DNA of 64,000 nucleotides from Vibrio anguillarum (GCF_001989995.2 NZ_JAHGUP010000025.1:1-64000), one strand, 5' to 3'. Counted from the stretch's first letter, positions 1 through 9,202 are shown. Notes: generated from the letters alone by a model not told the origin. Numbers and translations: made by a program.

Positions 1-16
1 CCGTCCCCCTCCACCA
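1..16 (+). tRNA. 3' end of a tRNA gene (partial, cut by window edge)
   Basis: The first 16 bases look like the end of a tRNA: the 3' strand of a T stem, a seven-base acceptor strand (CCCCTCC), discriminator A and an encoded CCA at 14-16. A terminator follows at 39-66. An acceptor starting GGAGGGG with discriminator A resembles tRNA-Tyr of Vibrio, but the anticodon lies outside the window, so identity is open. Confidence 0.65.
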
Positions 17-38
17 TATTTTCTCTATTGAGAACGAT

Positions 39-66
39 AAAAAGCCAGCTTTCGAGCTGGCTTTTT
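39..66 (+). terminator. Rho-independent terminator after the tRNA
   Basis: A perfect inverted repeat with core AGCCAGCT, loop TTCG and AGCTGGCT is flanked by A and T runs. The UUCG loop and symmetric runs make it a strong terminator for the tRNA transcript. It could also serve the minus-strand genes ending at 116. Confidence 0.85.
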
Positions 67-115
67 CGTTTCTTTACATCATAGCTCTATAAACTGACGT
101 CACTAAGTAGTCTAG

Positions 116-883
116 TTAACCCTCAATATACTGAAGTAGAGCGGTAACACAGCTTTGTGCATCACTGCAATTGATACTCTCTGGCAGTTCAGTCTGCAAT
201 AAAAACCCTTGTTCCAAAGAGTGGCAAGATGAACTTTCACTTAAACAAATCGGAACTCCTTGAGCAGAAAGGGCATTTAATAACAACAAAGCCGTTTGTA
301 TATTTCCCCCAGCATTGGCGGCAAAATGTAGCTCAAACTCAGCAGCGCTATTGAGTGAGGTCAGCGCATGCTCTAATTGAGTGTCCACTTCGGTTAAAGA
401 AACCGAATCTAAATCACTAAAGATCAGCATGCCTTGGTTCCTATCAGCATACTGCCAAGCAACGATATCAACCTGCTGCATATAGGCTCGCTGCATGCTT
501 TGCGCGGCCGCCTGAATGATCACCTGCATTTGGTCACTGTTGCTTCTTCCACCACTGTCTTTAACTGATAATTCAAAAACATACGTGCCAGCAATCGTAG
601 GATAAAACGCCGTTGCTTTCAGAGAATCTGCATTGATCAAAGTAAGCGATTGAGGCCCAGAAACTTGACGCCAAGACTTCGTTTTAATTTCATATATTGA
701 TAACTCAGATTTCGCAGTTCCGCTCAACGTAATACTATTTACTGGCAGTATTAACATCTGATCAGCACCAGCATTAACCGTAGGCTTAGTCAGCTTATCC
801 GCATCTTTCAAATCATCGGCTTTACATCCCACGATAAGTGCGAGCACACTCAGGATCACGAACAACTGGTTTAACTTAAACAT
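116..883 (-). CDS. PKD-domain lipoprotein of unknown function
   Basis: 255 residues. The N-terminus is a lipoprotein signal ending in LIVGC, with Cys20 as the lipidation site and Lys at +2, which favours outer-membrane sorting. Residues about 33-125 match the PKD/REJ pattern seen in many surface proteins (NAGADQ start, WRQVSGP, AGTYVFELSVKD). The C-terminal half is unrecognised. It has four Cys near the end (PICL, SSCH, NCSD, QSCV) that could form disulfides. It lies 22 bases downstream of the small exported protein and in line with the two-component genes, so co-transcription is likely. A CAGGAAA ribosome site precedes the ATG. Surface or periplasmic function is inferred; no enzyme motif is visible. 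Confidence 0.75.
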   Translation of the reverse strand: MFKLNQLFVILSVLALIVGCKADDLKDADKLTKPTVNAGADQMLILPVNSITLSGTAKSELSIYEIKTKSWRQVSGPQSLTLINADSLKATAFYPTIAGTYVFELSVKDSGGRSNSDQMQVIIQAAAQSMQRAYMQQVDIVAWQYADRNQGMLIFSDLDSVSLTEVDTQLEHALTSLNSAAEFELHFAANAGGNIQTALLLLNALSAQGVPICLSESSSCHSLEQGFLLQTELPESINCSDAQSCVTALLQYIEG

Positions 884-905
884 AATATTTTCCTGTGATT
901 AAGCA

Positions 906-1142
906 TTAGAAGAGGTAACTGGTACTGATGGAAAGAAAGGCGACTTCACTACCGTCCAAATACATTGCAGCATCTTGTTGCGCGTAATCCATCATCACAT
1001 TCGATTGCGTATTGGTTTGGCTGAGCTGGTCATTTAAGCGAACCCCATCGCTGAAGGCTGAGATCCATTCCATCGGTTTAGTGGCACTGGTAGATGAGAA
1101 AAATACGCCGCTTAAAAACAGCGCTAATAATTTGGTATTCAT
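906..1142 (-). CDS. Small exported protein of unknown function
   Basis: 78 residues with a clear Sec signal (MNTK, a hydrophobic stretch, then TSA near residue 20). The mature part is about 57 residues, has no Cys and ends in an aromatic Leu-Phe. A good AAGGAG site lies seven bases before the ATG, which supports it as a real gene. It sits 76 bases after the sensor kinase gene and 22 bases before the lipoprotein gene, all on one strand. I do not recognise the family. A periplasmic partner or signal for the adjacent sensor kinase is possible but only inferred from position. Confidence 0.65.
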   Translation of the reverse strand: MNTKLLALFLSGVFFSSTSATKPMEWISAFSDGVRLNDQLSQTNTQSNVMMDYAQQDAAMYLDGSEVAFLSISTSYLF

Positions 1143-1218
1143 GCTTACTCCTTGTGAGCGGTCTGATTCACCGACCCATTCAAGGTAGCATTCTCAATAC
1201 AAATAAATCGTCAGCAGT

Positions 1219-2847
1219 TTATTGACCATTTGTATCCAGTTTGGTCACATTAGGTAAAGAAATCTGTTTCGGCCATTGCAGTTCAAAACATGCGCCCCCT
1301 AATGCTGAACCATTTACTTTTACTCTAACCTTGCCTTGATGCCAACGAGTGATCTGTTTAACAATCGCCAGCCCAAGACCATGACCTTTTTCACTATTAC
1401 GCTCTTGATTATTCACTTGAGTAAAGGGCTCAAAAATACGTTCAATATCATCTGGCGCAATACCGGGGCCATCGTCTTCGACCACCAAAAAAAGTTGCCC
1501 ATCAGATTCGTTCAACGAGAGATGGATCTCTTGCTGCGCAAATCGCGCGGCATTACTCAGCAAGTTTTTAACGGCCCGCAATAAAGCTCGATTATCGACA
1601 AATATCGTTTGCTGTCGCAACGAATCCAACACGCTGACACGCAATGTGAGTTGCGGGTTTTCAAGCTGGAAATGCTCCGCTTCTGCAACCAAATTGTCGG
1701 CAAAGTGGCAATAAGAAAAATGGCGAATATCTGTGATACGGTTATAGCGCGACAAAACAAGTGTCTGGTTAATCAAATGATCGAGATCTTCAATACTGGA
1801 GTGAATCACTTGGCGGTATTTTTCTTTCTGGCTTAAGGCAATGTCTTCATCCTCAAGCATTTCAAATGCAAAGCGTAAACGGTAGAGCGGTGTTCGTAAA
1901 TCATGCGCCACGGCGTTGGTTAAGGTTCTTTGGCTGGCAATCAGCTTTTCGATGTTATTTGCCATATTATTAAAAGAATGACTGAGCTGAGAGACCACGG
2001 AAAGCCGAGATGTCGTCGCTCTACGAGATAATACTCCTTGACCAAATTCATTCGCCGTTTTTACCAGACGTTTCAGATCTCGCCATAAAGGATAAATCCA
2101 CATAACTAAGGCCACAGAAATGGCTAAAAAAAAGAAACCACCGATAGCCGTGGTGAGCTTTAATTGGGTTTGGTAGGAAATATTGTCCTCGACGCGTAAC
2201 CACGTATTCTCATCCACCGCAGCCAATAAAATCATGCTGCCTTGTTGATTGATATAACTAGTCATCTGCTCTTCATCAGCCAACAACTTACTTCGCTCGA
2301 TGGGTGACAAATCTTGCTCTCGCAATAGACTTAACTCTAAAGGTATTCGGCTATTTTGCTCAGCAATACTGGTTTGCCATTGAGTACGAGGTTGGCTACG
2401 AAGATTTTCTACCGCGAGGTATAATGTACCTCTGGACTGGTTAAGCGCAGCGAGTTCTCTCGGTTCATTGATCGCGAAATAGAGCACTTTGTCACTGTTC
2501 AACACTCTTTGCAAAAGTGCCATAGGATCACCATCTTGAAAAATGATCTCGCCTTTTTGCAACGCTTGATAAACTTCTGGGGAGGAGTGGTAACTGTCTA
2601 ATGCCTCTAATCGAAGTGGGTAACTGAAATGCTTAGCATAGCCGTCAATAATCGTTGTCCACTCAGCTTGAGGCGCTTGACGTAATTTTTCAGATAGAAA
2701 CGTAAAGTTACTCTGATAGACAGGCTTATAAAACTCTTCAGAGATACTGCGGCTAAGATATGGGATCGGATTAAATTGCGTGGGAATACTGAGTAATAAG
2801 ATCGGCAGAAACACAGCTACCCAGAGTACCCAAAAAGATCGAATCAT
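1219..2847 (-). CDS. Sensor histidine kinase, RstB-like
   Basis: 542 residues from the ATG at 2847, which has GGGAAG upstream. A GTG two codons earlier is too close to that site. Two membrane segments (residues about 4-22 and 228-254) enclose a periplasmic domain of about 200 residues. HAMP, then the H box (HDLRTPL, His about 315), N box (LLSNAARFA), G1 (DDGPGI) and G2 (GHGLGLAIV) follow. The order and the partner regulator resemble E. coli RstB. The start overlaps the regulator stop as ATGA, so the two are translationally coupled. The signal is unknown. Genes downstream encode two exported proteins. Confidence 0.88.
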   Translation of the reverse strand: MIRSFWVLWVAVFLPILLLSIPTQFNPIPYLSRSISEEFYKPVYQSNFTFLSEKLRQAPQAEWTTIIDGYAKHFSYPLRLEALDSYHSSPEVYQALQKGEIIFQDGDPMALLQRVLNSDKVLYFAINEPRELAALNQSRGTLYLAVENLRSQPRTQWQTSIAEQNSRIPLELSLLREQDLSPIERSKLLADEEQMTSYINQQGSMILLAAVDENTWLRVEDNISYQTQLKLTTAIGGFFFLAISVALVMWIYPLWRDLKRLVKTANEFGQGVLSRRATTSRLSVVSQLSHSFNNMANNIEKLIASQRTLTNAVAHDLRTPLYRLRFAFEMLEDEDIALSQKEKYRQVIHSSIEDLDHLINQTLVLSRYNRITDIRHFSYCHFADNLVAEAEHFQLENPQLTLRVSVLDSLRQQTIFVDNRALLRAVKNLLSNAARFAQQEIHLSLNESDGQLFLVVEDDGPGIAPDDIERIFEPFTQVNNQERNSEKGHGLGLAIVKQITRWHQGKVRVKVNGSALGGACFELQWPKQISLPNVTKLDTNGQ

Positions 2848-3566
2848 GACCACTTCCCTTCCGATACAGCGCAGAGCTGATATCCTTTACCTCGAACCGT
2901 TTTTATCAACTTAGGTTCATTAGGATCATCTCCGAGCGCACGCCGCAAGCGTGATATACGACGATCAATTGAGCGATCTAAACCATCATATTCAAAACCA
3001 CGCACATGCTGAGCGATATCATCTCTCGTGACTATGGTGCCGACATGTTGGGCGAGTAAATACAAGAGCTCAAACTCGCTGGTCGTGAGTTTTATGGGCT
3101 GCTGCTCAAGTAATACCGCTCGATGTTGCAAATTCATCCACAAGCTACCTATGCACAATTCATATTTGTCACTTTGACTTCCTCTTGCTTGCCTTCGAAG
3201 TAAGGCTCGAATACGTGACAGTAGCAAACGGGGCTTAACCTGCTTAACAACATAGTCATCGGCACCCAGTTCCAACCCCATCACCTGATCAATATCGTCG
3301 TCCAACGCCGTTTGCATTAAGATCATACCGTGGTATTGATCTCGGACAGCGCGGCAGACATCCATACCACTTTGCCCTGGTAGCATAATATCCAGAATGA
3401 CTAAATCAGGTTGCTCATCCAAAATCCGATCAACGGCTTGAATCCCATCCGCAACCGTTGAGACACAAAACTCATAGTGGTTGAGAAAGTCTTTGATCAG
3501 TTCCGAGAGTTCTAAATCGTCTTCAACGAGAACCACTCGATAAGAGGGGGAGAGAGTACTGTTCAT
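2844..3566 (-). CDS. OmpR-family response regulator, RstA-like
   Basis: 240 residues. The receiver domain has the acid pocket Asp16-Asp17, phospho-acceptor Asp59 (LVILDIMLPG), Thr86 and Lys108. The C-terminal winged helix (about 140-235) ends with the OmpR pattern KTVRGKGYQL. The stretch YDGLDRSID and the ISRLRRAL motif closely resemble E. coli RstA, so I place it in the RstA branch rather than PhoP or OmpR. It is first in the minus-strand run 3566-116 and is coupled to the kinase by a four-base overlap. The 257 bases upstream should hold its promoter. Targets cannot be read from here. Confidence 0.9.
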   Translation of the reverse strand: MNSTLSPSYRVVLVEDDLELSELIKDFLNHYEFCVSTVADGIQAVDRILDEQPDLVILDIMLPGQSGMDVCRAVRDQYHGMILMQTALDDDIDQVMGLELGADDYVVKQVKPRLLLSRIRALLRRQARGSQSDKYELCIGSLWMNLQHRAVLLEQQPIKLTTSEFELLYLLAQHVGTIVTRDDIAQHVRGFEYDGLDRSIDRRISRLRRALGDDPNEPKLIKTVRGKGYQLCAVSEGKWS

Positions 3567-3763
3567 TGTGTTTCACATCCGTTTGCTAAGAACGCAAACT
3601 ATAGCGGATTGTGTTTCATCTTTGTGTGACTAATTGTGACCAAGCAACAAAGTTGTGGTGTTGTTAAAACATTAAACAAATCATCAACAGCCGAACCTAC
3701 CGCGTTGAATCAATAAGAGTACGAAGAAAGTACCATTGGGCCGTGACTCATAAACAGAGTCGA

Positions 3764-3790
3764 TAAAAAAGCCCCGAAAATTCGGGGCTG
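3764..3790 (-). terminator. Terminator of the tre operon
   Basis: Inverted repeat AGCCCCGAA / TTCGGGGCT with a two-base gap, 34 bases past the treC stop. On the minus strand it is followed by six T residues. The rest of 3567-3823 shows no further gene and should contain the promoter of the response regulator. Confidence 0.88.
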
Positions 3791-3823
3791 AAAAATGACT
3801 GAATCTATAGGGGTAGGACTCAA

Positions 3824-5515
3824 TCAGGATACTAAATCGAACAAAATTACGCGTGTTTCATACGGACGAAGCACTTGATGTTCCAAAACTTTGAGTGGTT
3901 TTATATCTGTATAGTTGCCTAACAGGTATTTTGCTTTCTCAATCGGTAACTCTTTTGGCAGCACGCATTCGGTGTCAACGCCATAATAGTTATTGATACA
4001 GATCAGCACCTGTTTCGCGTTGCGTCGCTGGTAGGCAAAAATCTCTTTATGATCGGGGAGCAAATCGGTGTAATCACCATCGGTAATTACACCGATTTTT
4101 TTGCGCAGCGCTATCAACTCTTGGTAGAAATAGAAAACCGATTGCTCATCAGCTAACGCGCATTGTGCATTCAATTCTTGATAGTTTTCTGCGATATCTA
4201 ACCAAGGCTTACCTTGGCTAAAACCAGCAAAGCGCTCTGCATTCCACTGCATTGGCGTGCGAGAATTGTCACGGGATTTTTGTGCAAGAATGGCCATCAT
4301 GGCTTCATGACTTACTCCTTGCTGGTTCACCATGATGTCGTAAATGTTAGTACTTTCCACATCTCGGTACTGTTCAATAGCGGTGTAGCCGGGATTGGTC
4401 ATGCCTATTTCTTCACCTTGATAAACATAAGGCGTGCCTTGCATCATATGAATCGATGCTGCCAACATTTTTGCCGACTCAATACGATAACGTTGATCAT
4501 CCCCTAAACGGCTCACGATGCGAGGTTGATCATGGTTACACCAAAAAAGTGCTCCCCACCCTTTACCATTTAAACCCGTTTGCCAATGGTTGAAAATCTG
4601 CTTCAATTGCAAGAAATCAAATGGCGCTTTCGTCCATTTTTCACCGTTCGGATAATCCACTTTTAAATGATGGAAGTTAAACACCATCGAAAGTTCTTTG
4701 CCATCCAAGCTTGAATATTGCTGGCAATGCTCAAGCGTTGTTGAGGACATTTCCCCCACAGTGACACTGCCGTATTGTTGGAAAACCGCTTGGCTGATCT
4801 CTTGTAAGAATTCATGCACGCGCGGGCCATCGGTATAAAAACGGCGGCCATCACCTTGGTGATCATCACTGAAATCCTGTGCTTTTGAGATTAAATTGAT
4901 CACATCGAGACGAAAGCCATCCACCCCTTTTTCAGCCCAGAAACGAATCACCTGCTTCACTTCTTCACGAACTTGAGAATTTTCCCAATTTAGATCCGCC
5001 TGCTCTTTGGCAAATAGGTGCAGATAATATTGCCCTGTTGCGTCATCTAACGCCCATGCACTACCACCAAACTTTGACTGCCAATTATTTGGAGCCTGAC
5101 CATTAACAGGGTCTTGCCAAATATAATAGTCACGATACGGGCTTGATTTATCACCCAACGCCGACTGAAACCAAGCGTGCTCGGTTGAGGTGTGGTTAAC
5201 CACAATATCCATAATAATGCGGATACCTCTTTGATGAGCTTGAGCCAGCAGTTCATCAAAATCTTGCATGCTACCAAATTGAGGGTTTACGCCGTAATAA
5301 TCTGAGATGTCATAACCGTTATCGATCATCGGAGACGAGTAAATCGGCGTCAGCCAAATGGCATCAATTCCCAAGCGGTGCAAGTAATCCAGTTTGGAGA
5401 TGATCCCTTTGATATCTCCCGTTCCTTTAGCGCCGCTATCACAAAAACTTTTGGGATAAATCTGATAGATGGTGGCCGTTTTCCACCACTGACTATCGCT
5501 CTTGGTTATAACCAT
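3824..5515 (-). CDS. treC: Trehalose-6-phosphate hydrolase
   Basis: 563 residues, the normal length. This cytoplasmic GH13 enzyme splits trehalose 6-phosphate, made by TreB during uptake, into glucose and glucose 6-phosphate. Landmarks are VVNHTS (about 105-110), nucleophile Asp204 in GFRLDVIN, acid/base Glu255 in VGEMSS and the NHDQPR motif at 327-332. It follows treB with a 61-base gap and shares its TreR-controlled promoter. The start ATG at 5515 aligns with the usual TreC N-terminus (WWKTATIYQIYPKSF). Confidence 0.96.
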   Translation of the reverse strand: MVITKSDSQWWKTATIYQIYPKSFCDSGAKGTGDIKGIISKLDYLHRLGIDAIWLTPIYSSPMIDNGYDISDYYGVNPQFGSMQDFDELLAQAHQRGIRIIMDIVVNHTSTEHAWFQSALGDKSSPYRDYYIWQDPVNGQAPNNWQSKFGGSAWALDDATGQYYLHLFAKEQADLNWENSQVREEVKQVIRFWAEKGVDGFRLDVINLISKAQDFSDDHQGDGRRFYTDGPRVHEFLQEISQAVFQQYGSVTVGEMSSTTLEHCQQYSSLDGKELSMVFNFHHLKVDYPNGEKWTKAPFDFLQLKQIFNHWQTGLNGKGWGALFWCNHDQPRIVSRLGDDQRYRIESAKMLAASIHMMQGTPYVYQGEEIGMTNPGYTAIEQYRDVESTNIYDIMVNQQGVSHEAMMAILAQKSRDNSRTPMQWNAERFAGFSQGKPWLDIAENYQELNAQCALADEQSVFYFYQELIALRKKIGVITDGDYTDLLPDHKEIFAYQRRNAKQVLICINNYYGVDTECVLPKELPIEKAKYLLGNYTDIKPLKVLEHQVLRPYETRVILFDLVS

Positions 5516-5576
5516 ATTGACAACTCACTTACCAAAATAAAAATGAGTGGTGAAAACTCACCACTCGAATGAAAGG

Positions 5577-7001
5577 TTATGCACTTGCTGGCTCTAGTTC
5601 GCCTTTAGCTTGAGCTCGTTTGTATAAAAACAGAGTAAGCAGAATTGGGACGGCCATCGCCACCAGCATCGCGATGCCGTAAATACCCCAGTATTGTGGT
5701 TGAATCGAAAGAATACCTGGTAAACCACCCACACCGATGCCATTCGCCATCACCCCTGCACTACCACAAATTGCGGCTGCAGCAGCACTACCAATCATGG
5801 CGCTTAGCATTGGGAACTTGTACTTTAAGTTGACACCATACATCGCTGGCTCTGTCACACCCAAATAAGCCGAAATAGCCGCAGGAACAGAGATGTCTCG
5901 CTCACCGTGTTTTTTACTGATAAAGATGATACCGACGACCGCAGACGCTTGAGCAATATTTGACAGTGCAATCAGTGGCCAAATTGGCGTACCACCCATT
6001 TCTTGCATCAACTGCAGATCCACCGCGTTGGTGGTGTGGTGAATCCCGGTAATGACCAGTGGCGCATACAAGAAACCGAACACCATTGAACCGATAACCG
6101 CAAAATCGCCAGTCATTGCAGCTTTAGCCGCAAACGCGACGCCATCGCCCAATACGCGACCAAATGGACCAATTAAAGCGTGGGCCAAAATAACGGACAA
6201 TATGATAGAGATAAATGGCACAACAACGAGGTAAAGATAAGAAGGGATGATGCGCTTTAAGTTTGTCTCAATAAACGCCAGAGCAACACCCGCCAACATC
6301 GCAGGAATCACCTGAGCTTGATAGCCGACTTTCTCTATCACAAACAAGCCAAAATCCCACACTTCGGGCATCTGCTTACCGATCAGATAAGCATTCATTA
6401 ATTGAGGCGAAACCAGAGTCACACCCAAAGTAATACCCAGTATCGGTGTTCCACCCAACTTTTTCACCGTTGACCAACAAACACCAACCGGTAGGAAGAA
6501 GAAAATAGCCTCGCCAATTAACCATAAGAAAGAATGAACCGTGGCCCAAAATTGGCTAATTTCAACCAAAGTTTTTCCATCGAACATGCGAATGTCGCCA
6601 ATGACATTACGAAAACCGAGGATTAAACCGCCGGTGATGATCGCTGGCAGCAAAGGAACAAAGATTTCCGCAAGATGCGAAATGCCACGTTCTAAAAAGT
6701 TCATGTTTTGGCGAGCGGCTTTCTTCGCTTCATCTTTAGAAACGGCTTCTTTGCCTGAAAGCCCGATTAAAATGGCGTAAACTTCGTCCACCTCAGTACC
6801 AATCACAACTTGAAACTGCCCAGCATTGGTAAAACACCCTTTAACCATGCTCAGCTGTTCTAGTCCTTTTTTATCCGCCTTGTCGGTATCATTTAAAACA
6901 AAGCGTAAACGAGTCAAACAGTGACTCACACTGGCGATGTTCTCTTTACCACCTACCAGCTCGATAAGACGTATCACGTCTTGCTTCGCTATCTTGGCCA
7001 T
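5577..7001 (-). CDS. treB: PTS trehalose-specific EIIBC component
   Basis: 474 residues from the ATG at 7001. An in-frame GTG at 7013 is possible, but the ATG gives the family N-terminus (M-K-I-x-D-V-I-R-L-I-E-L-V-G-G) and keeps the purine-rich GGGTGGG upstream. The EIIB domain (1-90) has the phospho-cysteine in SHCLTRLRF. The EIIC domain has about ten membrane segments. There is no EIIA domain, so phosphate should come from the glucose EIIA (Crr) elsewhere. It imports and phosphorylates trehalose at the inner membrane. The operators between treB and treR show TreR control. Confidence 0.95.
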   Translation of the reverse strand: MAKIAKQDVIRLIELVGGKENIASVSHCLTRLRFVLNDTDKADKKGLEQLSMVKGCFTNAGQFQVVIGTEVDEVYAILIGLSGKEAVSKDEAKKAARQNMNFLERGISHLAEIFVPLLPAIITGGLILGFRNVIGDIRMFDGKTLVEISQFWATVHSFLWLIGEAIFFFLPVGVCWSTVKKLGGTPILGITLGVTLVSPQLMNAYLIGKQMPEVWDFGLFVIEKVGYQAQVIPAMLAGVALAFIETNLKRIIPSYLYLVVVPFISIILSVILAHALIGPFGRVLGDGVAFAAKAAMTGDFAVIGSMVFGFLYAPLVITGIHHTTNAVDLQLMQEMGGTPIWPLIALSNIAQASAVVGIIFISKKHGERDISVPAAISAYLGVTEPAMYGVNLKYKFPMLSAMIGSAAAAAICGSAGVMANGIGVGGLPGILSIQPQYWGIYGIAMLVAMAVPILLTLFLYKRAQAKGELEPASA

Positions 7002-7047
7002 ACTTTTGCCCACCCTATATTGGAATACTGTCTATTTTTCTTTTTAA

Positions 7048-7061
7048 TGGGAACATTCCCA
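7048..7061. promoter_or_regulatory. TreR operator 1
   Basis: Near-perfect palindrome TGGGAACATTCCCA. It matches the GGGAACGTTCCC operator described for E. coli TreR and lies 47 bases upstream of the treB ATG. A second copy lies at 7101. Confidence 0.85.
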
Positions 7062-7100
7062 CCTACAAGTGCAATATTGACATAAATAATAAAAGGTAAA

Positions 7101-7118
7101 AATGGGAACAATCCCATT
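7101..7118. promoter_or_regulatory. TreR operator 2
   Basis: AATGGGAACAATCCCATT, a second palindrome of the same type. Its centre is about 55 bases from that of operator 1. It lies between treB and the 3' end of treR. Two sites suggest cooperative or looping repression of treBC. Confidence 0.8.
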
Positions 7119-7168
7119 AATTGAATAAGATCACAGACTAATTGTAATTCACTTTAAGAAATAAGGAG

Positions 7169-8116
7169 TTAGCTTGTTAGCGGTTGTTGAGTGATGTGTG
7201 CAGGGTTCATTTCATTATTAAGCTGTAAAATCAATAAATTAGCTGCTTTTTCTCCCGCTTGAGCATAGCCAGGATCAATACTGTAAATATTAGGGAAAAG
7301 AAAAGAGAGCAGCTCATTACCACCCACACCAGTGACGGCAATATCATCTCGGCCCAATTCTTGGAGACGTTTAATCACGCCAAGCGCCAGAGTATCACTG
7401 GCACACACAATCGCTTGAGTCTGCTCATTCAGCACATCATCAACCAGTTGATAGGCACTTTCATGATGCAAACGTCCAGTGCGATAATTGGGAGTGCATC
7501 CACTTTGTTTGCACCAATCTAAGTACGAATCTAAACGTAATTTACCTGTCGTTTTATCGCTAGGATCGACCCCAATGTAGGAAATATGAACTCGATTTTT
7601 CGAAGTCAAATGAGCAAGCGCGCCTTGAATAACACCATAATTGTCATAGTTAATCGATGAGACTTTATCGGCATCCATCGCAATCACAACCGCTCGCGAT
7701 GCCCATAGGTTGAGTTGTGTGATATCGAGATCGGTAAAACCAAATACAATTACACCATCCACATTACGCTTATGTAAAACCTCAAGGTGCTCGTTCGTTT
7801 TAGTGCGATCAAACTGGCTTTCCATAATCACCACATCGTACCCATTTTGATACAACACCTGTAGCATTCGCCCCACGGCACGGTTTTCAGACGGTGACTC
7901 AAGGCGTGAGATAATCACGCCAATCACTTTTTCACTGCCACCACGCATTAACTGAGCCGATTTCAATGGCACATACCCAGAATCTTGGATAACGCGTTCC
8001 ACTTTTGCTCGTGTTTCAGGCTTCACTTTTGGGTCGTTCGTCAATACACGAGAAACCGTCGATTTACCAACACCAGACAGTTTTGCAATATCCAAGATAG
8101 TCAGTTTTCTGCTCAT
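7169..8116 (-). CDS. treR: Trehalose operon repressor, LacI family
   Basis: 315 residues. The LacI-type helix-turn-helix is at residues 5-27 (ILDIAKLSGVGKSTVSRVL), with hinge helix around 45-60. A periplasmic-binding-protein-like effector domain follows; the known E. coli effector is trehalose 6-phosphate. It is upstream of treB in the same direction, and two GGGAAC-type palindromes lie between the genes. The order treR-treB-treC is the Vibrio arrangement. Whether treR is also autoregulated is not clear, since the operators lie after its stop. Confidence 0.94.
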   Translation of the reverse strand: MSRKLTILDIAKLSGVGKSTVSRVLTNDPKVKPETRAKVERVIQDSGYVPLKSAQLMRGGSEKVIGVIISRLESPSENRAVGRMLQVLYQNGYDVVIMESQFDRTKTNEHLEVLHKRNVDGVIVFGFTDLDITQLNLWASRAVVIAMDADKVSSINYDNYGVIQGALAHLTSKNRVHISYIGVDPSDKTTGKLRLDSYLDWCKQSGCTPNYRTGRLHHESAYQLVDDVLNEQTQAIVCASDTLALGVIKRLQELGRDDIAVTGVGGNELLSFLFPNIYSIDPGYAQAGEKAANLLILQLNNEMNPAHITQQPLTS

Positions 8117-8171
8117 GCGAACCTATAGCGTAAATAAAAATGGAAGATAGCATGCGCTTATCTTAAATGAA

Positions 8172-8516
8172 TTATTGAGTGGTACAGCCTTGATAAGTCG
8201 TTGATCCCACTTCGAGCAAAGCTTCATCGCCTTTCGTATGTAAAAGCACGGTTTGAGGCTGAGTTTGCTCGCTATCGTCGATCACATACTTTGCGCCAGA
8301 GGCGGCTGGAATTTGTATTAATGTATATTCGCGATCGGCAATACGGAGAACGGCTGACTGTTGCTCAATATACGCAACATCAAAATGCTCACCAGAACGG
8401 CATTGATAATGCTGGAACAGGTTCTCACTTTCAACGCGCGAATCGTTCGCGTAGTGTGGTGAGCATGCCGCTAAAAAACCAACACTGAATCCAACAAAAA
8501 GAAATGATTTATTCAT
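8172..8516 (-). CDS. MliC/PliC-like lipoprotein (putative lysozyme inhibitor)
   Basis: 114 residues from the ATG at 8516, which has GGAAGG just upstream; an in-frame GTG four codons earlier is less likely. The lipoprotein signal ends in LAAC with Cys18. The mature domain follows the MliC pattern: YQC near its start, a conserved ASGAKY turn, a KGDEALLE strand and a terminal Cys (QGC). The two Cys would form the family disulfide. MliC proteins inhibit C-type lysozyme at the cell envelope; that role is taken from the family. It lies between gmhB and treR on the same strand. Confidence 0.78.
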   Translation of the reverse strand: MNKSFLFVGFSVGFLAACSPHYANDSRVESENLFQHYQCRSGEHFDVAYIEQQSAVLRIADREYTLIQIPAASGAKYVIDDSEQTQPQTVLLHTKGDEALLEVGSTTYQGCTTQ

Positions 8517-8542
8517 ATTGCCTTCCACAAAGGGGGGAATTT

Positions 8543-9094
8543 TTACTGTGCAAGAAAAGCAGGGACATCGCGAATACTATCAAGTACCACGGTGGCGAGT
8601 AATTCACCTTGCTCAGTAACGGGTTTACCGGTACGCACTAACACACGAGTACCAACACCTGCGGCTTGTGCAGCCATCATATCTTCAGCTTTATCGCCTA
8701 TCATCACGGATTTTTCCATATCGATATAAAGAAAGTCCCGTGCGGAGATAAACATACCAGGCTTTGGTTTGCGGCAATCACACTCTTCTTTATACTTACC
8801 TTCACCGTGCTCAGCATGGTGCGGGCAGTAATAAATACCATCAAACTCGACACCGTGATCGGCAAAATTCCAGTCCATCCATTGCGTTAAAGATAAAAAG
8901 CGCTCTTCACTAAATTTCCCACGAGCGATACCTGATTGGTTGGTTACCAAAACCAGCAAATACCCCATGTCTTGAAACTTCTTAGTGGCTTCAAATACAC
9001 CATCAATAAACTCAAAATCATGCTCATCATGAACATAGCCATGGTCAACGTTGATCACGCCATCGCGATCTAAAAACACTGCAGGTTTAGCCAA
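8543..9094 (-). CDS. gmhB: D-glycero-beta-D-manno-heptose-1,7-bisphosphate 7-phosphatase
   Basis: 183 residues. A HAD-family phosphatase of the ADP-heptose pathway for the LPS inner core. The nucleophile is Asp9 in LDRDG with Asp11 as acid/base, NQSGIARG is motif II, and [10 protein letters not shown] is the last HAD motif. The zinc loop YYCPHH...CDCRKPKPG at about 90-112 separates GmhB from other HAD enzymes. It is divergent from metN, with 197 bases between. Histidinol phosphatase was an older name for this family, but no HisB partner is present. Confidence 0.95.
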   Translation of the reverse strand: MAKPAVFLDRDGVINVDHGYVHDEHDFEFIDGVFEATKKFQDMGYLLVLVTNQSGIARGKFSEERFLSLTQWMDWNFADHGVEFDGIYYCPHHAEHGEGKYKEECDCRKPKPGMFISARDFLYIDMEKSVMIGDKAEDMMAAQAAGVGTRVLVRTGKPVTEQGELLATVVLDSIRDVPAFLAQ

Positions 9095-9169
9095 AATAAC
9101 TCTCTCATATCACGCCAGATATGATGATTATTACACGCTTTATTTTTTTCATCACTACCTAATTCACCA

Positions 9170-9193
9170 AAGCGTTTAGACGTCTAGACGTAA
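9170..9193 (+). promoter_or_regulatory. MetJ operator (three tandem met boxes)
   Basis: Three adjacent eight-base boxes: AAGCGTTT, AGACGTCT (perfect consensus) and AGACGTAA. MetJ with S-adenosylmethionine binds tandem AGACGTCT boxes. They lie just upstream of the -35 element of metN. Confidence 0.9.
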
Positions 9194-9202
9194 AAATATC
9201 TA

